Shown in pieces: positions 54,728 through 64,000 of a DNA stretch of 64,000 nucleotides. The notes beneath the pieces are model-generated. The model was not told where the DNA came from. It saw nothing but the letters and a program-made list of their open reading frames with translations, and made no database searches. Both the position numbers and the translations under genes were made by a program. How positions within the stretch are numbered: the first letter of the stretch is position 1; the number at the start of each line of letters is the position of its first letter. The stretch covers positions 1,922,001 to 1,986,000 of the forward strand of contig NZ_ACQA01000001.1 in the NCBI RefSeq assembly GCF_000182645.1, written 5' to 3'. This stretch comes from Brucella intermedia LMG 3301. GTDB lineage: Bacteria > Pseudomonadota > Alphaproteobacteria > Rhizobiales > Rhizobiaceae.

Positions 54728-54822
54728 TGTGAAATTTTTCCCATACGTTGCGATCAAAACAGCAATTTTTTCCCGTTTCTCTATCCCCGATACTGCCCCG
54801 GATTGCAACGGAGGCTAAACTG

Positions 54823-55797
54823 ATGGACCACGAGATCATTCTGAACGAGACCGGTGAAGCAGGGCTGCTTCGGACAGCCCCGCAGACGCCCCGAAGCCCC
54901 GGTGCGGGCGAGATACGCATCCGCCACGAGGCAATCGGCGTGAATTTCGTCGACATCTACCACCGTACCGGCCTTTATCCGCTGCCGTCCTTTCCGGCTG
55001 TGCTCGGCGTCGAAGGCGCAGGCATTGTGGAAGCCGTCGGATCGAGCGTAACTGATCTCAAACCGGGTGACCGGGTGGCCTATGCAGGCCTCCCTGTGGG
55101 TGCCTATGCCTCGACCCGGCTTTTACCCGCCCAACGGGCCCTGATGCTGCCCAATACAATTTCCGCGCAGACGGCGGCAGCCACAATGCTGCGCGGTCTT
55201 ACCACCCATATGCTCCTGACCGATACATTCCCCGTTGGCCCGGATACGATCATGCTGGTGCATGCAGCCGCAGGCGGACTGGGTACTCTGTTGACCCGCT
55301 GGGGCAAGGCTCTCGGCGCAACGGTAATTGGCACAGTCAGTTCGGAAGAAAAGGCCGAAACGGCGCGCGAGAACGGCGCGGATCATGTACTCGTCGGACG
55401 CGATTGTGATTTTATCACCGCTACCAGACGCCTTACGAACGGACAGGGGGTTCACGTCGCCTATGATGGCATCGGTGGAGAAACTCTGCCCAGGACCGCG
55501 CAATGCGTGCGCCATCTCGGAAGTCTGGCGAGCATTGGTCAGGCCGGTGGAAAAATCTCCCAGACCGTCATTGATGCACTTGGCAATCAAGCAGATCTTT
55601 CTTTCGTCCGGCCAAGCGTGATCGCTTACATCAACGATCTGGACAACTACCGAAACTCCGCTTCCAAGCTTTTCGGCATCATGGAAAAGGGACTGACTGG
55701 AACGATTGGGGCAACCTATCCGCTGAGCGAGGCAGCACAGGCCCATCGTGCACTGGAGACGGGAAAATCATCCGGAAGTTTGCTTTTGATCCCCTAG
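54823..55797 (+). CDS. Zinc-free quinone oxidoreductase (MDR superfamily)
   Basis: A 324-residue NADPH:quinone reductase-like protein: GVNFVDIYHRTGLYP, GVEGAGIVEAVG, the cofactor motif VHAAAGGLGTLLTRW and GSLLLIP at the end, as in QOR/Qor-1. It would reduce quinones or enones, often as detoxification. The divergent LysR gene supports induction by such compounds. Confidence 0.92.
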   Translation: MDHEIILNETGEAGLLRTAPQTPRSPGAGEIRIRHEAIGVNFVDIYHRTGLYPLPSFPAVLGVEGAGIVEAVGSSVTDLKPGDRVAYAGLPVGAYASTRLLPAQRALMLPNTISAQTAAATMLRGLTTHMLLTDTFPVGPDTIMLVHAAAGGLGTLLTRWGKALGATVIGTVSSEEKAETARENGADHVLVGRDCDFITATRRLTNGQGVHVAYDGIGGETLPRTAQCVRHLGSLASIGQAGGKISQTVIDALGNQADLSFVRPSVIAYINDLDNYRNSASKLFGIMEKGLTGTIGATYPLSEAAQAHRALETGKSSGSLLLIP

Positions 55798-55812
55798 AGC
55801 GCGCTTCGGATC

Positions 55813-56569
55813 TCAGTACGGAAAGGCGTAGTCCACACCAATCAGATAAAGCCCATAGGGCGGGGCAACCTGCCCGCAGGCCTTGCGATCACGCGCTTCC
55901 AGAGCAGCTTGCAGATCATCCGCCGTCCAGCGGCCGACGCCCACTTCCATCAGGCTGCCGGCAAAGGAGCGCACCTGATTGTGCAGGAAGGACCGCGCTG
56001 AAACGCGCATCTCTATCATGTCGCCATTGCGCGTCACATCGAGGCGATCAAGCGTCTTGACCGGGCTCTTGGCCTGGCATTGCGTGGCGCGGAACGTCGT
56101 GAAATCGTGCTCGCCCAGAAGCCGCTTCGCCGCTTCATGCATTGCATCGGCATCGAGCCGCTTCTGCACCCACCATGCACGCTGGTAGTCGATCGCCAGA
56201 GGCGCACGACGATTATGGATGCGGTAGAGATAATGCCTGCTGCGCGCCGAAAAACGCGCGTCGAACGTGTCCGTTGTCTTCTCGACGTTCAATATGCTGA
56301 CGCGCTCATCGGCCATGACCAGATGCGCATTCACCGCGTCACGCACCTTGCCCGCGTCCCAATCCTTGGTGAGATCGACATGGGCAACCTGCGCCCGTCG
56401 CATGAACGCCCGCATCGGTGCGGCCCGCAGCGCTTAACGTGAGGTCTTCGCCGCAGAACTTCTTGAACGCCAGTTCGATTGCATTCTGCACCGCATGGCC
56501 GTTTTCCTGCCGCTGCCAGCCGACATAGGGCGTGCCGTCATATTCGACAGTGAGCTTGTAGCGCGGCAC
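55813..56569 (-). pseudogene. truA: tRNA pseudouridine(38-40) synthase TruA, frameshifted
   Basis: Two frames together give a 251-residue TruA. The first (from 56569) has [17 protein letters not shown] and the catalytic Asp in [10 protein letters not shown]. The second resumes with [15 protein letters not shown] and continues to the family end ([14 protein letters not shown]). Deleting one C from the CCC at 56394-56396 (plus strand) restores the reading. As read, synthesis ends shortly after the catalytic Asp, so no active enzyme is expected. It overlaps the fmt-def unit context, 3 bp after the fmt stop. Confidence 0.9.
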
Positions 56570-56572
56570 CGC

Positions 56573-57493
56573 CTACAGAACCTTCGTGACCTGTGCGCCA
56601 CGCAGAAACTCCTGCGCAGGCAATGGCTTGCCGCCGGAACGCTGCAGCGTGACGAGCCGAACGGCACCCTCGCCGCAGGCGACCGTCAGGCGATCATCCA
56701 GCACCGCGCCCGGTTCGCCCCTGCCCTCGCCCAAGGTGGAGCGCTGCAATTTCACGCGCTCGACAGCGCCATTGATTTCCATTTCACACCAAGCACCCGG
56801 AAAGGGCGACAGGCCGCGAATGGTGTTGTGGGCGTCCTTCGCAGGCTTCGACCAGTCGATGCGCGCCTCGGCCTTGTCGATCTTGGCGGCATAGGTCACG
56901 CCTTCCTCCGCCTGCGGCTGCAAGGCAAGGCTTTCACGCTCAAGCGCACCCAGCGCACGGATCATCAGGTCGGCACCGATCATGCTCAGACGATCATGCA
57001 ACTCGCCTGCCGTCATGTCAGGCGTGATGGCAACCTTTTCAGCCATTGCAACGGGACCGGTATCGAGTCCCGCATCCATCTTCATGATCATCATGCCGGT
57101 TTCCGCATCGCCTGCCATGATAGCGCGCTGGATGGGAGCAGCACCGCGCCAGCGCGGCAAAAGCGATGCATGGCCGTTATAGCAACCGAGGCGCGGCGCA
57201 TCCAGAATGGCTTGCGGCAGCAGCAGGCCATAGGCCACGACAATCGCGACATCAGCCTCAAGGCTTGCAAAAACGTCCTGCTCTTCCGCGCTTCTGAGGC
57301 TCTTCGGCGTGAACACCGGAATGCCGAACTGCTCGGCTTTTTCATGCACCGGCGACTTGGTCAGCTCCAGCCCGCGACGGCCCGCCGGGCGCGGCGGCTG
57401 CGTATAGACCGCAACAACCTCATAACCGTGACCGATGATGGCGGTGAGGATCGGCACGGAAAATTCCGGCGTCCCCATGAAAACGACACGCAT
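56573..57493 (-). CDS. fmt: Methionyl-tRNA formyltransferase
   Basis: A 306-residue formyltransferase: [11 protein letters not shown] at the start, the active-site region [20 protein letters not shown] and D-T-G-P in [11 protein letters not shown]. It formylates initiator tRNA. It follows def with a one-base overlap and precedes truA, the usual def-fmt-truA order of rhizobia. Confidence 0.97.
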   Translation of the reverse strand: MRVVFMGTPEFSVPILTAIIGHGYEVVAVYTQPPRPAGRRGLELTKSPVHEKAEQFGIPVFTPKSLRSAEEQDVFASLEADVAIVVAYGLLLPQAILDAPRLGCYNGHASLLPRWRGAAPIQRAIMAGDAETGMMIMKMDAGLDTGPVAMAEKVAITPDMTAGELHDRLSMIGADLMIRALGALERESLALQPQAEEGVTYAAKIDKAEARIDWSKPAKDAHNTIRGLSPFPGAWCEMEINGAVERVKLQRSTLGEGRGEPGAVLDDRLTVACGEGAVRLVTLQRSGGKPLPAQEFLRGAQVTKVL

Positions 57494-58020
57494 TAAAGAA
57501 CCTTCTTAGGCGCGCTCTGGCTGGCGAGCTTCTTGAATTTCTTGATGACCATATCGCGCTTCAGCTTGGAAATATGATCGATGAAGAGCACGCCGTTCAG
57601 ATGGTCGATTTCATGCTGCAGGCAGGTGGCCATCAGCCCGTCGGCTTCCATTGCATGCGGCTTGCCGTCAGCATCGAAATAATTGACCTTGATGGCGGCT
57701 GGCCGTTCAACTTCCGCATAATAATCCGGGATCGAAAGGCAGCCTTCCTCATAGGTGCTGGCTTCATCCGTCACGCCGACGATTTCGGGATTGATGAAGA
57801 CATGCGGCGCTTTCGGTTCACCTTCCTTGGCGAGGTCGATGACGAGCATGCGGATCGGCTCGCCCACCTGAATGGCGGCAAGGCCAATGCCCGGCGCATC
57901 ATACATGGTGTCGAACATGTCGCCGGCAAATTTGCGCAGCTGGTCGTCAAAGCGCTCCACAGGCTTGGAAACCTGGCGCAGGACGGGATCGGGAAGGATG
58001 AGAAGCGGTTTTACAGACAT
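57493..58020 (-). CDS. def: Peptide deformylase
   Basis: A 175-residue metalloenzyme with all three motifs: [17 protein letters not shown] (metal Cys) and QHEIDHLNG (metal His residues and catalytic Glu). It removes the formyl group placed by Fmt. It is first gene of the unit and divergent from rmuC. Confidence 0.97.
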   Translation of the reverse strand: MSVKPLLILPDPVLRQVSKPVERFDDQLRKFAGDMFDTMYDAPGIGLAAIQVGEPIRMLVIDLAKEGEPKAPHVFINPEIVGVTDEASTYEEGCLSIPDYYAEVERPAAIKVNYFDADGKPHAMEADGLMATCLQHEIDHLNGVLFIDHISKLKRDMVIKKFKKLASQSAPKKVL

Positions 58021-58122
58021 GGGCTTTCACGTAATGGCTCGCGTGAGAATCGTCAATTACACTTTGCAAAATGTTCTCGTTTTGATCTCATCAAGGCGAC
58101 ACGAATCAGTTAAGCTCACTTC

Positions 58123-59352
58123 ATGGAAAACCAGAATCTCTTGAATGAGCCGCTTCTGCAGCTCGGCGCCACATCCTTCACGCTCGGCAATATCCTGCTG
58201 GCGGGTATCGTCGTGCTGGTGCTGTGTCTTGCCATTTTTCTGATCGCGGCAGCGCGCTCCGCCCGGCTTCGCGCAGTTGCGGAAGCGCAGGCCGAGGACC
58301 GTGCCCGCGATGCGGAATATCGCATGGCGGAAATCCTCAAGGCGCAGGCCGAGATGCAGGGCCGGATGCAGACCATGGCGGAAGTGTTCGGCTCAAGGCA
58401 GGCCGAGCTTAACCAGTCGATCCGCGAGCGGCTCGACGGCATGACGCATCGCATCGGCCAGACCATGACCGAGCAGACCCGCTCGACGCATGAAAACCTC
58501 GCCAAATTGCAGGAGCGTCTCGCGGTCATCGACACGGCGCAGAACAATATCCAGTCGCTCGCCGGACAGGTGGTGCAGTTGCAGGCGATCCTCGCCAACA
58601 AGCAGACACGCGGCGCTTTCGGCCAGTCGCGCATGGAGGCGATCATCGCCGATGGCCTGCCGCAAGGCGCCTACGAATTTCAGGCAACGCTTTCCAACAG
58701 CACCCGTCCCGATTGCCTTGTGCGCATGCCGAACAATGCGCCCTCGCTGGTGATCGACGCGAAATTTCCGCTCGAAGCCTGGAATTCGATGCGTGAGACG
58801 GAACAGCCGGAGGCGCGCAAGGCAGCAGTCGCCCAGTTCCGCCGCGACATGGAAATTCATATCAAGGACGTGTCCGACAAATATCTGATCCCCGGCGAAA
58901 CGCAGGACACGGCTTTCCTGTTCGTGCCCTCGGAATCGATCTTTGCGGATATTCACGAACATTTCGAGGCGCTGATCCAGCGTGCGCACCGGGCACGGGT
59001 CGTCATCGTCTCGCCGTCGCTGCTGATGCTGTCGATTCAGGTCATTCAGGCCATCCTGAAGGATGCCCGCATGCGCGAGCAGGCGCATGTCATTCAGGGC
59101 GAGGTGATCCGCCTGATGGAAGATGTCGGCCGTCTGGATGAGCGCGTGCGCAAGCTGCAAACCCATTTCGTGCAGGCCAACAAGGATATTGACGATATTC
59201 TTGTGTCGTCAGCCAAGGTCACGAAACGCGGCGCGAAGATCGAGGCGCTGGAATTCGGCGAAAAGCCTGCCGAGGAAACACCTCGCTCGCAGGCAAGATC
59301 GGCGGACGGTTCGACCAGCCAGCTACGCCTGCGCGTGGTGGACGAGGATTGA
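58123..59352 (+). CDS. rmuC: DNA recombination protein RmuC homologue
   Basis: A 409-residue protein: N-terminal membrane helix (residues about 25-46), a long coiled coil rich in Ala/Glu/Arg to about residue 150, then the RmuC nuclease-like domain with LPQGAYEFQATL, VIDAKFPLEAW and FLFVPSESIFADIHEHF. RmuC limits inversion between inverted repeats in E. coli. The repeat-rich stretch immediately downstream is a curious neighbour. Confidence 0.94.
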   Translation: MENQNLLNEPLLQLGATSFTLGNILLAGIVVLVLCLAIFLIAAARSARLRAVAEAQAEDRARDAEYRMAEILKAQAEMQGRMQTMAEVFGSRQAELNQSIRERLDGMTHRIGQTMTEQTRSTHENLAKLQERLAVIDTAQNNIQSLAGQVVQLQAILANKQTRGAFGQSRMEAIIADGLPQGAYEFQATLSNSTRPDCLVRMPNNAPSLVIDAKFPLEAWNSMRETEQPEARKAAVAQFRRDMEIHIKDVSDKYLIPGETQDTAFLFVPSESIFADIHEHFEALIQRAHRARVVIVSPSLLMLSIQVIQAILKDARMREQAHVIQGEVIRLMEDVGRLDERVRKLQTHFVQANKDIDDILVSSAKVTKRGAKIEALEFGEKPAEETPRSQARSADGSTSQLRLRVVDED

Positions 59353-59362
59353 CCCTGTTTTT

Positions 59363-59422
59363 CCCTCGTCCTTCGATCCTTCGATCCTTCGAGACGGTGC
59401 TGCGCACCTCCTCAGGATGAGG
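59363..59422. repeat. REP-like palindromic element R1
   Basis: CCCTCGTCCTTCGA...CTCCTCAGGATGAGGG, including an extra TCCTTCGA duplication. It belongs to the CCTCATCCTGAGG/CCTCGAAGG dispersed family common in alphaproteobacteria. Confidence 0.8.
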
Positions 59423-59522
59423 GAAGCGCGTATCCGCTCTCGTTCAAAAAGTCGGTACCCTTCTTGATCAGCTGCATCGATATCTAACTTCGATGGCCTC
59501 CCATCATCAAGCTCGCTGCCGC

Positions 59523-59570
59523 CCCTCATCCTGAGGTGCGGAGCGAAGCGTAGCCTCGAAGGATCAGGGG
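59523..59570. repeat. REP-like palindromic element R2 (inverted to R1)
   Basis: CCCTCATCCTGAGG...CCTCGAAGGATCAGGGG, opposite orientation to R1, just after the Rdx gene stop. Confidence 0.8.
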
Positions 59571-59581
59571 TAAGAAGCCCC

Positions 59582-59887
59582 TCACGAATTCGCTGGCCGG
59601 TCCGAATGACCGAGATCGCGCTCCGGCCAGACCAGATCACGCACGCGCTGCTTCAACACTTTGGCTTCAGGAAATCCGCCATCGCGCTTGCGCTCCCAGA
59701 TGAGTTCTTCGCTGCCGTCTGGCATATGAACGCGGATTTCAAAAACCCCGCCTGTGCCCGGATGAAGCGCCACTTCCGCCAAATCCTGCCCGAAAGTCTG
59801 CAACAGTTCCTGCGCCATCCACGCAGCGCGTAACAGCCAGTTGCATTGCGTGCAGTAGGTGATGGAAATGCGGGGATTTGCGGACAC
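59582..59887 (-). CDS. SelT/SelW/SelH (Rdx-type) selenoprotein-like protein
   Basis: A 101-residue thioredoxin-like protein with the redox motif YCTQCNWLLRAAW near residue 10. Cys takes the place of selenocysteine. The GTG at 59887 follows GAGGTGAG at good spacing, so I prefer it over ATG 59908. The family is often annotated as Rdx/SelW and its function is unknown. It is bracketed, with the GIY-YIG gene, by two pairs of palindromic elements. Confidence 0.85.
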   Translation of the reverse strand: MSANPRISITYCTQCNWLLRAAWMAQELLQTFGQDLAEVALHPGTGGVFEIRVHMPDGSEELIWERKRDGGFPEAKVLKQRVRDLVWPERDLGHSDRPANS

Positions 59888-59995
59888 GGTTCTCACCTCG
59901 CAGGACATGAGCAATCTTAAGGTCGATTGCCGCACCTTGTTAAGCAGGCAAACTTGCATCAACATCTATCTTCCAACGACCAGCGGGGGCAAGTC

Positions 59996-60280
59996 ATGGA
60001 AGCAACAGTCTACATTCTGCGTTGCGCGGATGGGTCTTATTATACCGGGCTTACCAAGCAGAACATCGAAGCCCGGTTATGGGAACACAACGAAGGTATC
60101 TACGATAGCTATACGAAGAAGCGCCGACCGGTCGAGCTTGTCTTCACCGAGACCTATGACCGGATCGTCGATGCCATTGCGCGAGAACGACAGATCAAAG
60201 GTTGGTCGCGGGCAAAGAAAGAAGCATTGATAGCGCTGAACTACGAAGGCCTGCCGGAACTGTCGCGACGCAAGCTATAA
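59996..60280 (+). CDS. GIY-YIG domain protein (UPF0213/YhbQ type)
   Basis: A 94-residue single-domain GIY-YIG protein. VYILRCADGSYYTGLT contains the VYI and YTG forms of the two strands, the Arg is in IEARLWEHNEG and the metal Glu in AIARERQIKGW. Stand-alone members are structure-related DNA nucleases of unknown function. The ATG 59996 follows GCGGGGGC. It is divergent from the Rdx gene. Confidence 0.88.
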   Translation: MEATVYILRCADGSYYTGLTKQNIEARLWEHNEGIYDSYTKKRRPVELVFTETYDRIVDAIARERQIKGWSRAKKEALIALNYEGLPELSRRKL

Positions 60281-60319
60281 ACCCTGAACACGCTGGCACC
60301 ATTAATGTCGCCTGCACCA

Positions 60320-60369
60320 CTCCTCATCCTGAGGAGCCACCGAAGGTGGCGTCTCGAAGGGCGAGGAGT
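60320..60369. repeat. REP-like palindromic element R3
   Basis: CTCCTCATCCTGAGGAGCC...GTCTCGAAGGGCGAGGAG, the same orientation as R2. Confidence 0.8.
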
Positions 60370-60391
60370 GATTGCGCCGTGTCTGGTGTCG

Positions 60392-60447
60392 CCCCGTCCT
60401 TCGAGACGCCTCCTTCGCAAGCTCAGGAGGCTCCTCAGGATGAGGGC
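60392..60447. repeat. REP-like palindromic element R4 (inverted to R3)
   Basis: CCCCGTCCTTCGAGACGCC...CTCCTCAGGATGAGGG, the same orientation as R1. R3 and R4 form an inverted pair, mirroring R1 and R2. Confidence 0.8.
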
Positions 60448-60466
60448 GACACACAAGCCTTGGAGC

Positions 60467-60489
60467 AAAAAAGGGCACCGAAGTGCCCC
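60467..60489 (-). terminator. Terminator after lepA
   Basis: On the minus strand GGGCACTTCGGTGCCC is followed by TTTTTTGC, about 85 bp after the lepA stop. Confidence 0.88.
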
Positions 60490-60571
60490 TTACCAAAATG
60501 CCGTAATGCCAGCTTAGAACAACGTGTCTAACGCAACGCCATCCAGTTCAGCGGATCAAATCAACAATGGA

Positions 60572-62380
60572 TCAATCATCGCCCATCTTGAGCGCCTGAA
60601 TAAAGGCCTCCTGCGGGATTTCGACCTTGCCGAACTGGCGCATGCGCTTCTTGCCTTCCTTCTGCTTTTCCAGAAGCTTGCGCTTGCGCGTCACGTCGCC
60701 GCCGTAGCACTTGGCCGTCACGTCCTTGCGCAGCGCCGAGATCGTCTCGCGCGCCACGATGCGGCCGCCGATCGCCGCCTGGATCGGGATCTTGAACATG
60801 TGCTGCGGGATCAGCTCTTTCAGCTTTTCGCACAGTGCGCGGCCACGCTTTTCAGCTGCCGTCCGGTGCACCAGCATCGACAGCGCATCGACCGGCTCTT
60901 CATTGACGAGGATCGACATCTTGACCAGATCGCCCTCGCGGTAATCCGAAAGATTGTAATCGAACGAGGCATAACCCTTCGAGATCGACTTCAGGCGGTC
61001 GTAGAAATCGAACACCACTTCGTTGAGCGGCAGATCATAGGTGATCATGGCGCGCGGGCCGACATAGGTCAGGTCGATCTGGATGCCGCGGCGTTCCTGG
61101 CAAAGCTTCATGATAGCGCCCAGATAGTCATCCGGCGTCATGATGGTTGCCTTGATCCATGGCTCTTCAATCGCGTTGATCTTCACGATATCCGGCATAT
61201 CGGCCGGATTGTGCAGTTCCTTCTGCGAACCGTCCTGCATGTTGAGGCGGTAGACGACCGAAGGCGCGGTCGTGATAAGGTCGAGATTGAACTCGCGCTC
61301 AAGACGCTCCTGAATGATTTCCAGATGCAGAAGGCCGAGGAAACCGCAGCGGAAGCCGAAACCAAGCGCGGCGGATGTTTCCATTTCGAACGAGAACGAC
61401 GCATCGTTGAGGCGCAGCTTGCCCATGGCGGCGCGCAGGTCCTCGAAATCAGCCGCATCGACCGGGAACAGGCCGCAGAACACCACCGGCTGCGCGGGCT
61501 TGAAGCCGGACAGCATCTTTTCCGTCGGGCGGCGATCTTCGGTGATCGTATCGCCGACGCGGGTGTCGGCCACTTCTTTGATGGAAGCGGTGATGAAGCC
61601 AAGCTCGCCGGGGCCGAGTTCGTCCACCTGAACCATTTTGGGCGTGAAAACACCGGTGCGCTCCACCGGATATTTCGCGCCCGTACCCATCATGCGGATG
61701 GTCTGGCCCTTTTTCAACACGCCATCGATGATGCGCACCAGAACGATGACGCCGAGATAGCTGTCATACCAGCTGTCGACCAGCATGGCCTTGAGCGGCG
61801 CATTGCGGTCGCCTTCTTTCGGCGCGGGCAGCTGGGTGACGATGGCTTCCAGCACATCCTCGATGCCGAGGCCGGTCTTGGCGGAAATGTGCACGGCCTG
61901 CGCCGCGTCGATGCCGATCACTTCCTCGATCTGCTGCTTGACGCGCTCGGGCTCGGCGGCGGGCAGGTCGATCTTGTTCAGCACGACCACGATTTCATGG
62001 TTGTTGTCGATGGCCTGATAAACGTTCGCCAGCGTCTGCGCTTCCACGCCCTGGGAAGCGTCCACCACCAGAAGCGAACCTTCGCACGCGGCCAGCGAGC
62101 GCGAGACTTCATAGGCGAAGTCGACGTGTCCGGGCGTGTCGATCAGGTTCAGCACGTAATCCTCGCCGTTCTTCGCCTTGTAGGAGAGACGGACGGTCTG
62201 CGCCTTGATGGTGATGCCGCGCTCGCGCTCGATATCCATCGAGTCGAGAACCTGATCCTTCATCTCGCGCGTATCCAGCCCGCCGGTCAACTGGATGAGG
62301 CGGTCGGCCAGCGTCGATTTGCCGTGGTCGATATGGGCGACGATCGAAAAATTGCGAATATGGTCAAGTGGTGTGCTCAT
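60572..62380 (-). CDS. lepA: Elongation factor 4 (LepA)
   Basis: A 602-residue translational GTPase: [14 protein letters not shown] (G1), [16 protein letters not shown] (G3), [10 protein letters not shown] (G4), then domains II-III and the LepA-specific C-terminal domain ([20 protein letters not shown], positively charged). It acts on stalled or initiating ribosomes. Single gene with its own terminator. Confidence 0.98.
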   Translation of the reverse strand: MSTPLDHIRNFSIVAHIDHGKSTLADRLIQLTGGLDTREMKDQVLDSMDIERERGITIKAQTVRLSYKAKNGEDYVLNLIDTPGHVDFAYEVSRSLAACEGSLLVVDASQGVEAQTLANVYQAIDNNHEIVVVLNKIDLPAAEPERVKQQIEEVIGIDAAQAVHISAKTGLGIEDVLEAIVTQLPAPKEGDRNAPLKAMLVDSWYDSYLGVIVLVRIIDGVLKKGQTIRMMGTGAKYPVERTGVFTPKMVQVDELGPGELGFITASIKEVADTRVGDTITEDRRPTEKMLSGFKPAQPVVFCGLFPVDAADFEDLRAAMGKLRLNDASFSFEMETSAALGFGFRCGFLGLLHLEIIQERLEREFNLDLITTAPSVVYRLNMQDGSQKELHNPADMPDIVKINAIEEPWIKATIMTPDDYLGAIMKLCQERRGIQIDLTYVGPRAMITYDLPLNEVVFDFYDRLKSISKGYASFDYNLSDYREGDLVKMSILVNEEPVDALSMLVHRTAAEKRGRALCEKLKELIPQHMFKIPIQAAIGGRIVARETISALRKDVTAKCYGGDVTRKRKLLEKQKEGKKRMRQFGKVEIPQEAFIQALKMGDD

Positions 62381-62543
62381 GCGCGCGATTTAACAGCAAG
62401 ACGCCAAATTTCAAAGGAGTATTCGCGCCAAAAGGCGGGAAAACCGGCAGCTTTCGCAATCGTGACAACAAGTCCCCTTTGCCTTGTGGCAAAAAGGCGA
62501 TAAATCACCGCTCGAATAGCGTGCTTTCATGCAGGAGTTTAGG

Positions 62544-63530
62544 ATGAAGACCGAACCGAACGAAGTCCATAACAGGCCGAAACTGGTCACCGTTTTCGGC
62601 GGCTCAGGCTTTGTCGGGCGCGCAGTGGTTGCGGCTCTCACCAAGCGCGGCTACCGCGTGCGCGTTGCCGTGCGCAAGCCGGAAATTGCCTATTACATGG
62701 CGCCGCTCGGCAATGTCGGCCAGATCCAGATGGTGCAGGCCAATGTACGCCATCGCGGCTCCGTGGAACATGTCATCAAGGGTTCCGACCATGTGGTCAA
62801 CCTCGTCGGCATTCTGTCCGAAAGCGGTCGCCAGCGTTTCAACACGGTCCAGGTGCTCGGCGCGAAGAACATTGCCGAAGCCGCCAAGGCCGCAGGCATC
62901 CGCATGACGCATGTGTCCTCGCTTGCAGCCGACGCCAATTCGCCGTCGGATTATGCGCGCACCAAGGCGGAAGGCGAAAAGGCCATTCTTTCCGTCCTGC
63001 CGGACAGCGTCATCCTGCGCCCGTCGATCATTTTCGGTCCTGAGGACCGCTTCTTCAACCGCTTCGCCAACATGGCGCGCTTTTCGCCATTCCTGCCTGC
63101 AATCGGCGGCGGCGAAACGAAGCTCCAGCCGGTCTATGTCGGCGACGTGGCGGAAGCCGTGGCGCGCGCCGTCGACGGCAAGCTGATGCCGGGCGGCGTC
63201 TATGAACTCGGCGGCCCCGATGTGCAGCCATTCAGGAACTGGATGACGGACATGCTCGGCGTGATCGCCCGCAAGCGCCTCATTGTTTCCATGCCCTGGT
63301 GGGTTGCCCGTTTGCAGGCATCGATCCTCGGCCTGCTGCCGAACCCGATGCTCACCAACGATCAGGTGACGCTGCTGAAATTCGACAATGTGGTTTCGGA
63401 AAAAGCCATCAAGGAAGGTCGCACTTTGCAGGGCATGGGCATCACGCCGGAAAGCGTCGACGCCGTGCTGCCATCCTATCTGTGGCGCTACCGTGTCGCC
63501 GGCCAGTACACCAAGACCGGCTTTGCTTGA
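62544..63530 (+). CDS. Complex I NDUFA9-family NAD(P)-binding protein
   Basis: A 328-residue atypical SDR: TVFGGSGFVGRAVVAAL is the nucleotide motif, VVNLVGILSE and THVSSLAADANSPSDYARTK (split) carry the family blocks, with a YxxxK-like site in YARTKAEGE. It resembles the NDUFA9 accessory subunit of complex I found in alphaproteobacteria. The ATG 62544 follows AGGAG. A terminator follows at 63557. Confidence 0.9.
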   Translation: MKTEPNEVHNRPKLVTVFGGSGFVGRAVVAALTKRGYRVRVAVRKPEIAYYMAPLGNVGQIQMVQANVRHRGSVEHVIKGSDHVVNLVGILSESGRQRFNTVQVLGAKNIAEAAKAAGIRMTHVSSLAADANSPSDYARTKAEGEKAILSVLPDSVILRPSIIFGPEDRFFNRFANMARFSPFLPAIGGGETKLQPVYVGDVAEAVARAVDGKLMPGGVYELGGPDVQPFRNWMTDMLGVIARKRLIVSMPWWVARLQASILGLLPNPMLTNDQVTLLKFDNVVSEKAIKEGRTLQGMGITPESVDAVLPSYLWRYRVAGQYTKTGFA

Positions 63531-63556
63531 TCCACAGCCGCAGCGGAAATGAACAA

Positions 63557-63577
63557 GGGGCCGGAAGGCCCCTTTTT
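63557..63577 (+). terminator. Terminator after the NDUFA9-like gene
   Basis: GGGGCCGGAAGGCCCC followed by TTTTT, 26 bp after the stop. Confidence 0.9.
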
Positions 63578-63621
63578 GCTGTCCGGCTCACGGGCTTTTT
63601 GTCCGCTGCGCGGACCGCACC

Positions 63622-64000
<379 letters not shown>

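Noticed and set aside
59996..60280. Homing endonuclease.
   Set aside because: A 94-residue single GIY-YIG domain without a DNA-recognition region or host intron fits the YhbQ/UPF0213 type.
60524..62503. A 659-residue plus-strand frame across lepA.
   Set aside because: It is the antisense shadow of lepA, which has all translational GTPase motifs.

Overview
The window is a 64 kb stretch of a Brucella/Ochrobactrum-type chromosome (Alphaproteobacteria, Hyphomicrobiales, Brucellaceae). Grounds for this: ArgB, DapD, YidC and MsrQ as I remember them from Brucella are almost the same as here, with a few substitutions that fit an Ochrobactrum-branch strain better than a classical Brucella. Two arrays of the Brucella-type octamer (AGGGCAGT and a variant) are present, as are many short palindromic intergenic elements of the rhizobial/Brucella kind. 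The assignment comes from memory of these families, not from a search. There is no rRNA, tRNA, prophage, IS element or CRISPR array that I can support.

Layout. 1-7.1 kb: a LysR regulator (cut by the left edge) divergent from a five-gene branched-chain-amino-acid-type ABC transporter followed by a GMC oxidoreductase. 7.3-10.2 kb: the methionine transporter metQ-metN-metI. 10-16.6 kb: VOC protein, TPR lipoprotein, rpsU, a membrane hydrolase, MaoC dehydratase, HAD phosphatase and a frameshifted SAF-domain dehydrogenase. 16.8-21 kb: the proton-translocating transhydrogenase operon, carrying an extra periplasmic gene, plus a small cytochrome oxidase subunit. 21-31 kb: a LuxI/FeeM-like acyltransferase candidate, a serine hydrolase, a GGDEF-EAL protein, an SDR, a class-I glutamine amidotransferase-like hydrolase, a D-2-hydroxyacid dehydrogenase, and LacI and MarR regulators. 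31-36 kb: creatininase-like protein, AAC(6')-like acetyltransferase, and a zinc module (His-rich CobW GTPase and WD40 protein, with a candidate Zur operator). 36-40.5 kb: msrP-msrQ, a DUF4105 protein, RidA and a SnoaL-like protein.

40.8-53.2 kb is a housekeeping block: rpmH-rnpA-yidC-engB, argB, a nucleotidase (frameshifted), a LOG protein, dapD and dapE, with a tandem pair of small secreted proteins and a transglutaminase-like peptidase between. 53-64 kb: membrane protein, LysR and quinone oxidoreductase, truA (frameshifted)-fmt-def, rmuC, an Rdx/SelW-like protein and a GIY-YIG nuclease bracketed by palindromic repeats, lepA, an NDUFA9-like protein and the 3' part of uppP.

The main unexplained signals are these. 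(1) Two long palindromes directly abut the stop codons of the HAD gene and pntB; their core is conserved while the pairing arms differ in a compensated way. (2) Two octamer arrays each sit between convergent genes and supply the stop codons of both neighbours. (3) A six-copy 56-bp tandem array of a palindromic unit lies upstream of dapE. (4) Four genes each look interrupted by a single inserted G or C. (5) There is a LuxI/FeeM-like protein in a lineage where I recall no clear LuxI. (6) Regulatory sites resembling Zur and ChvI/BvrR boxes precede the zinc module and msrP.
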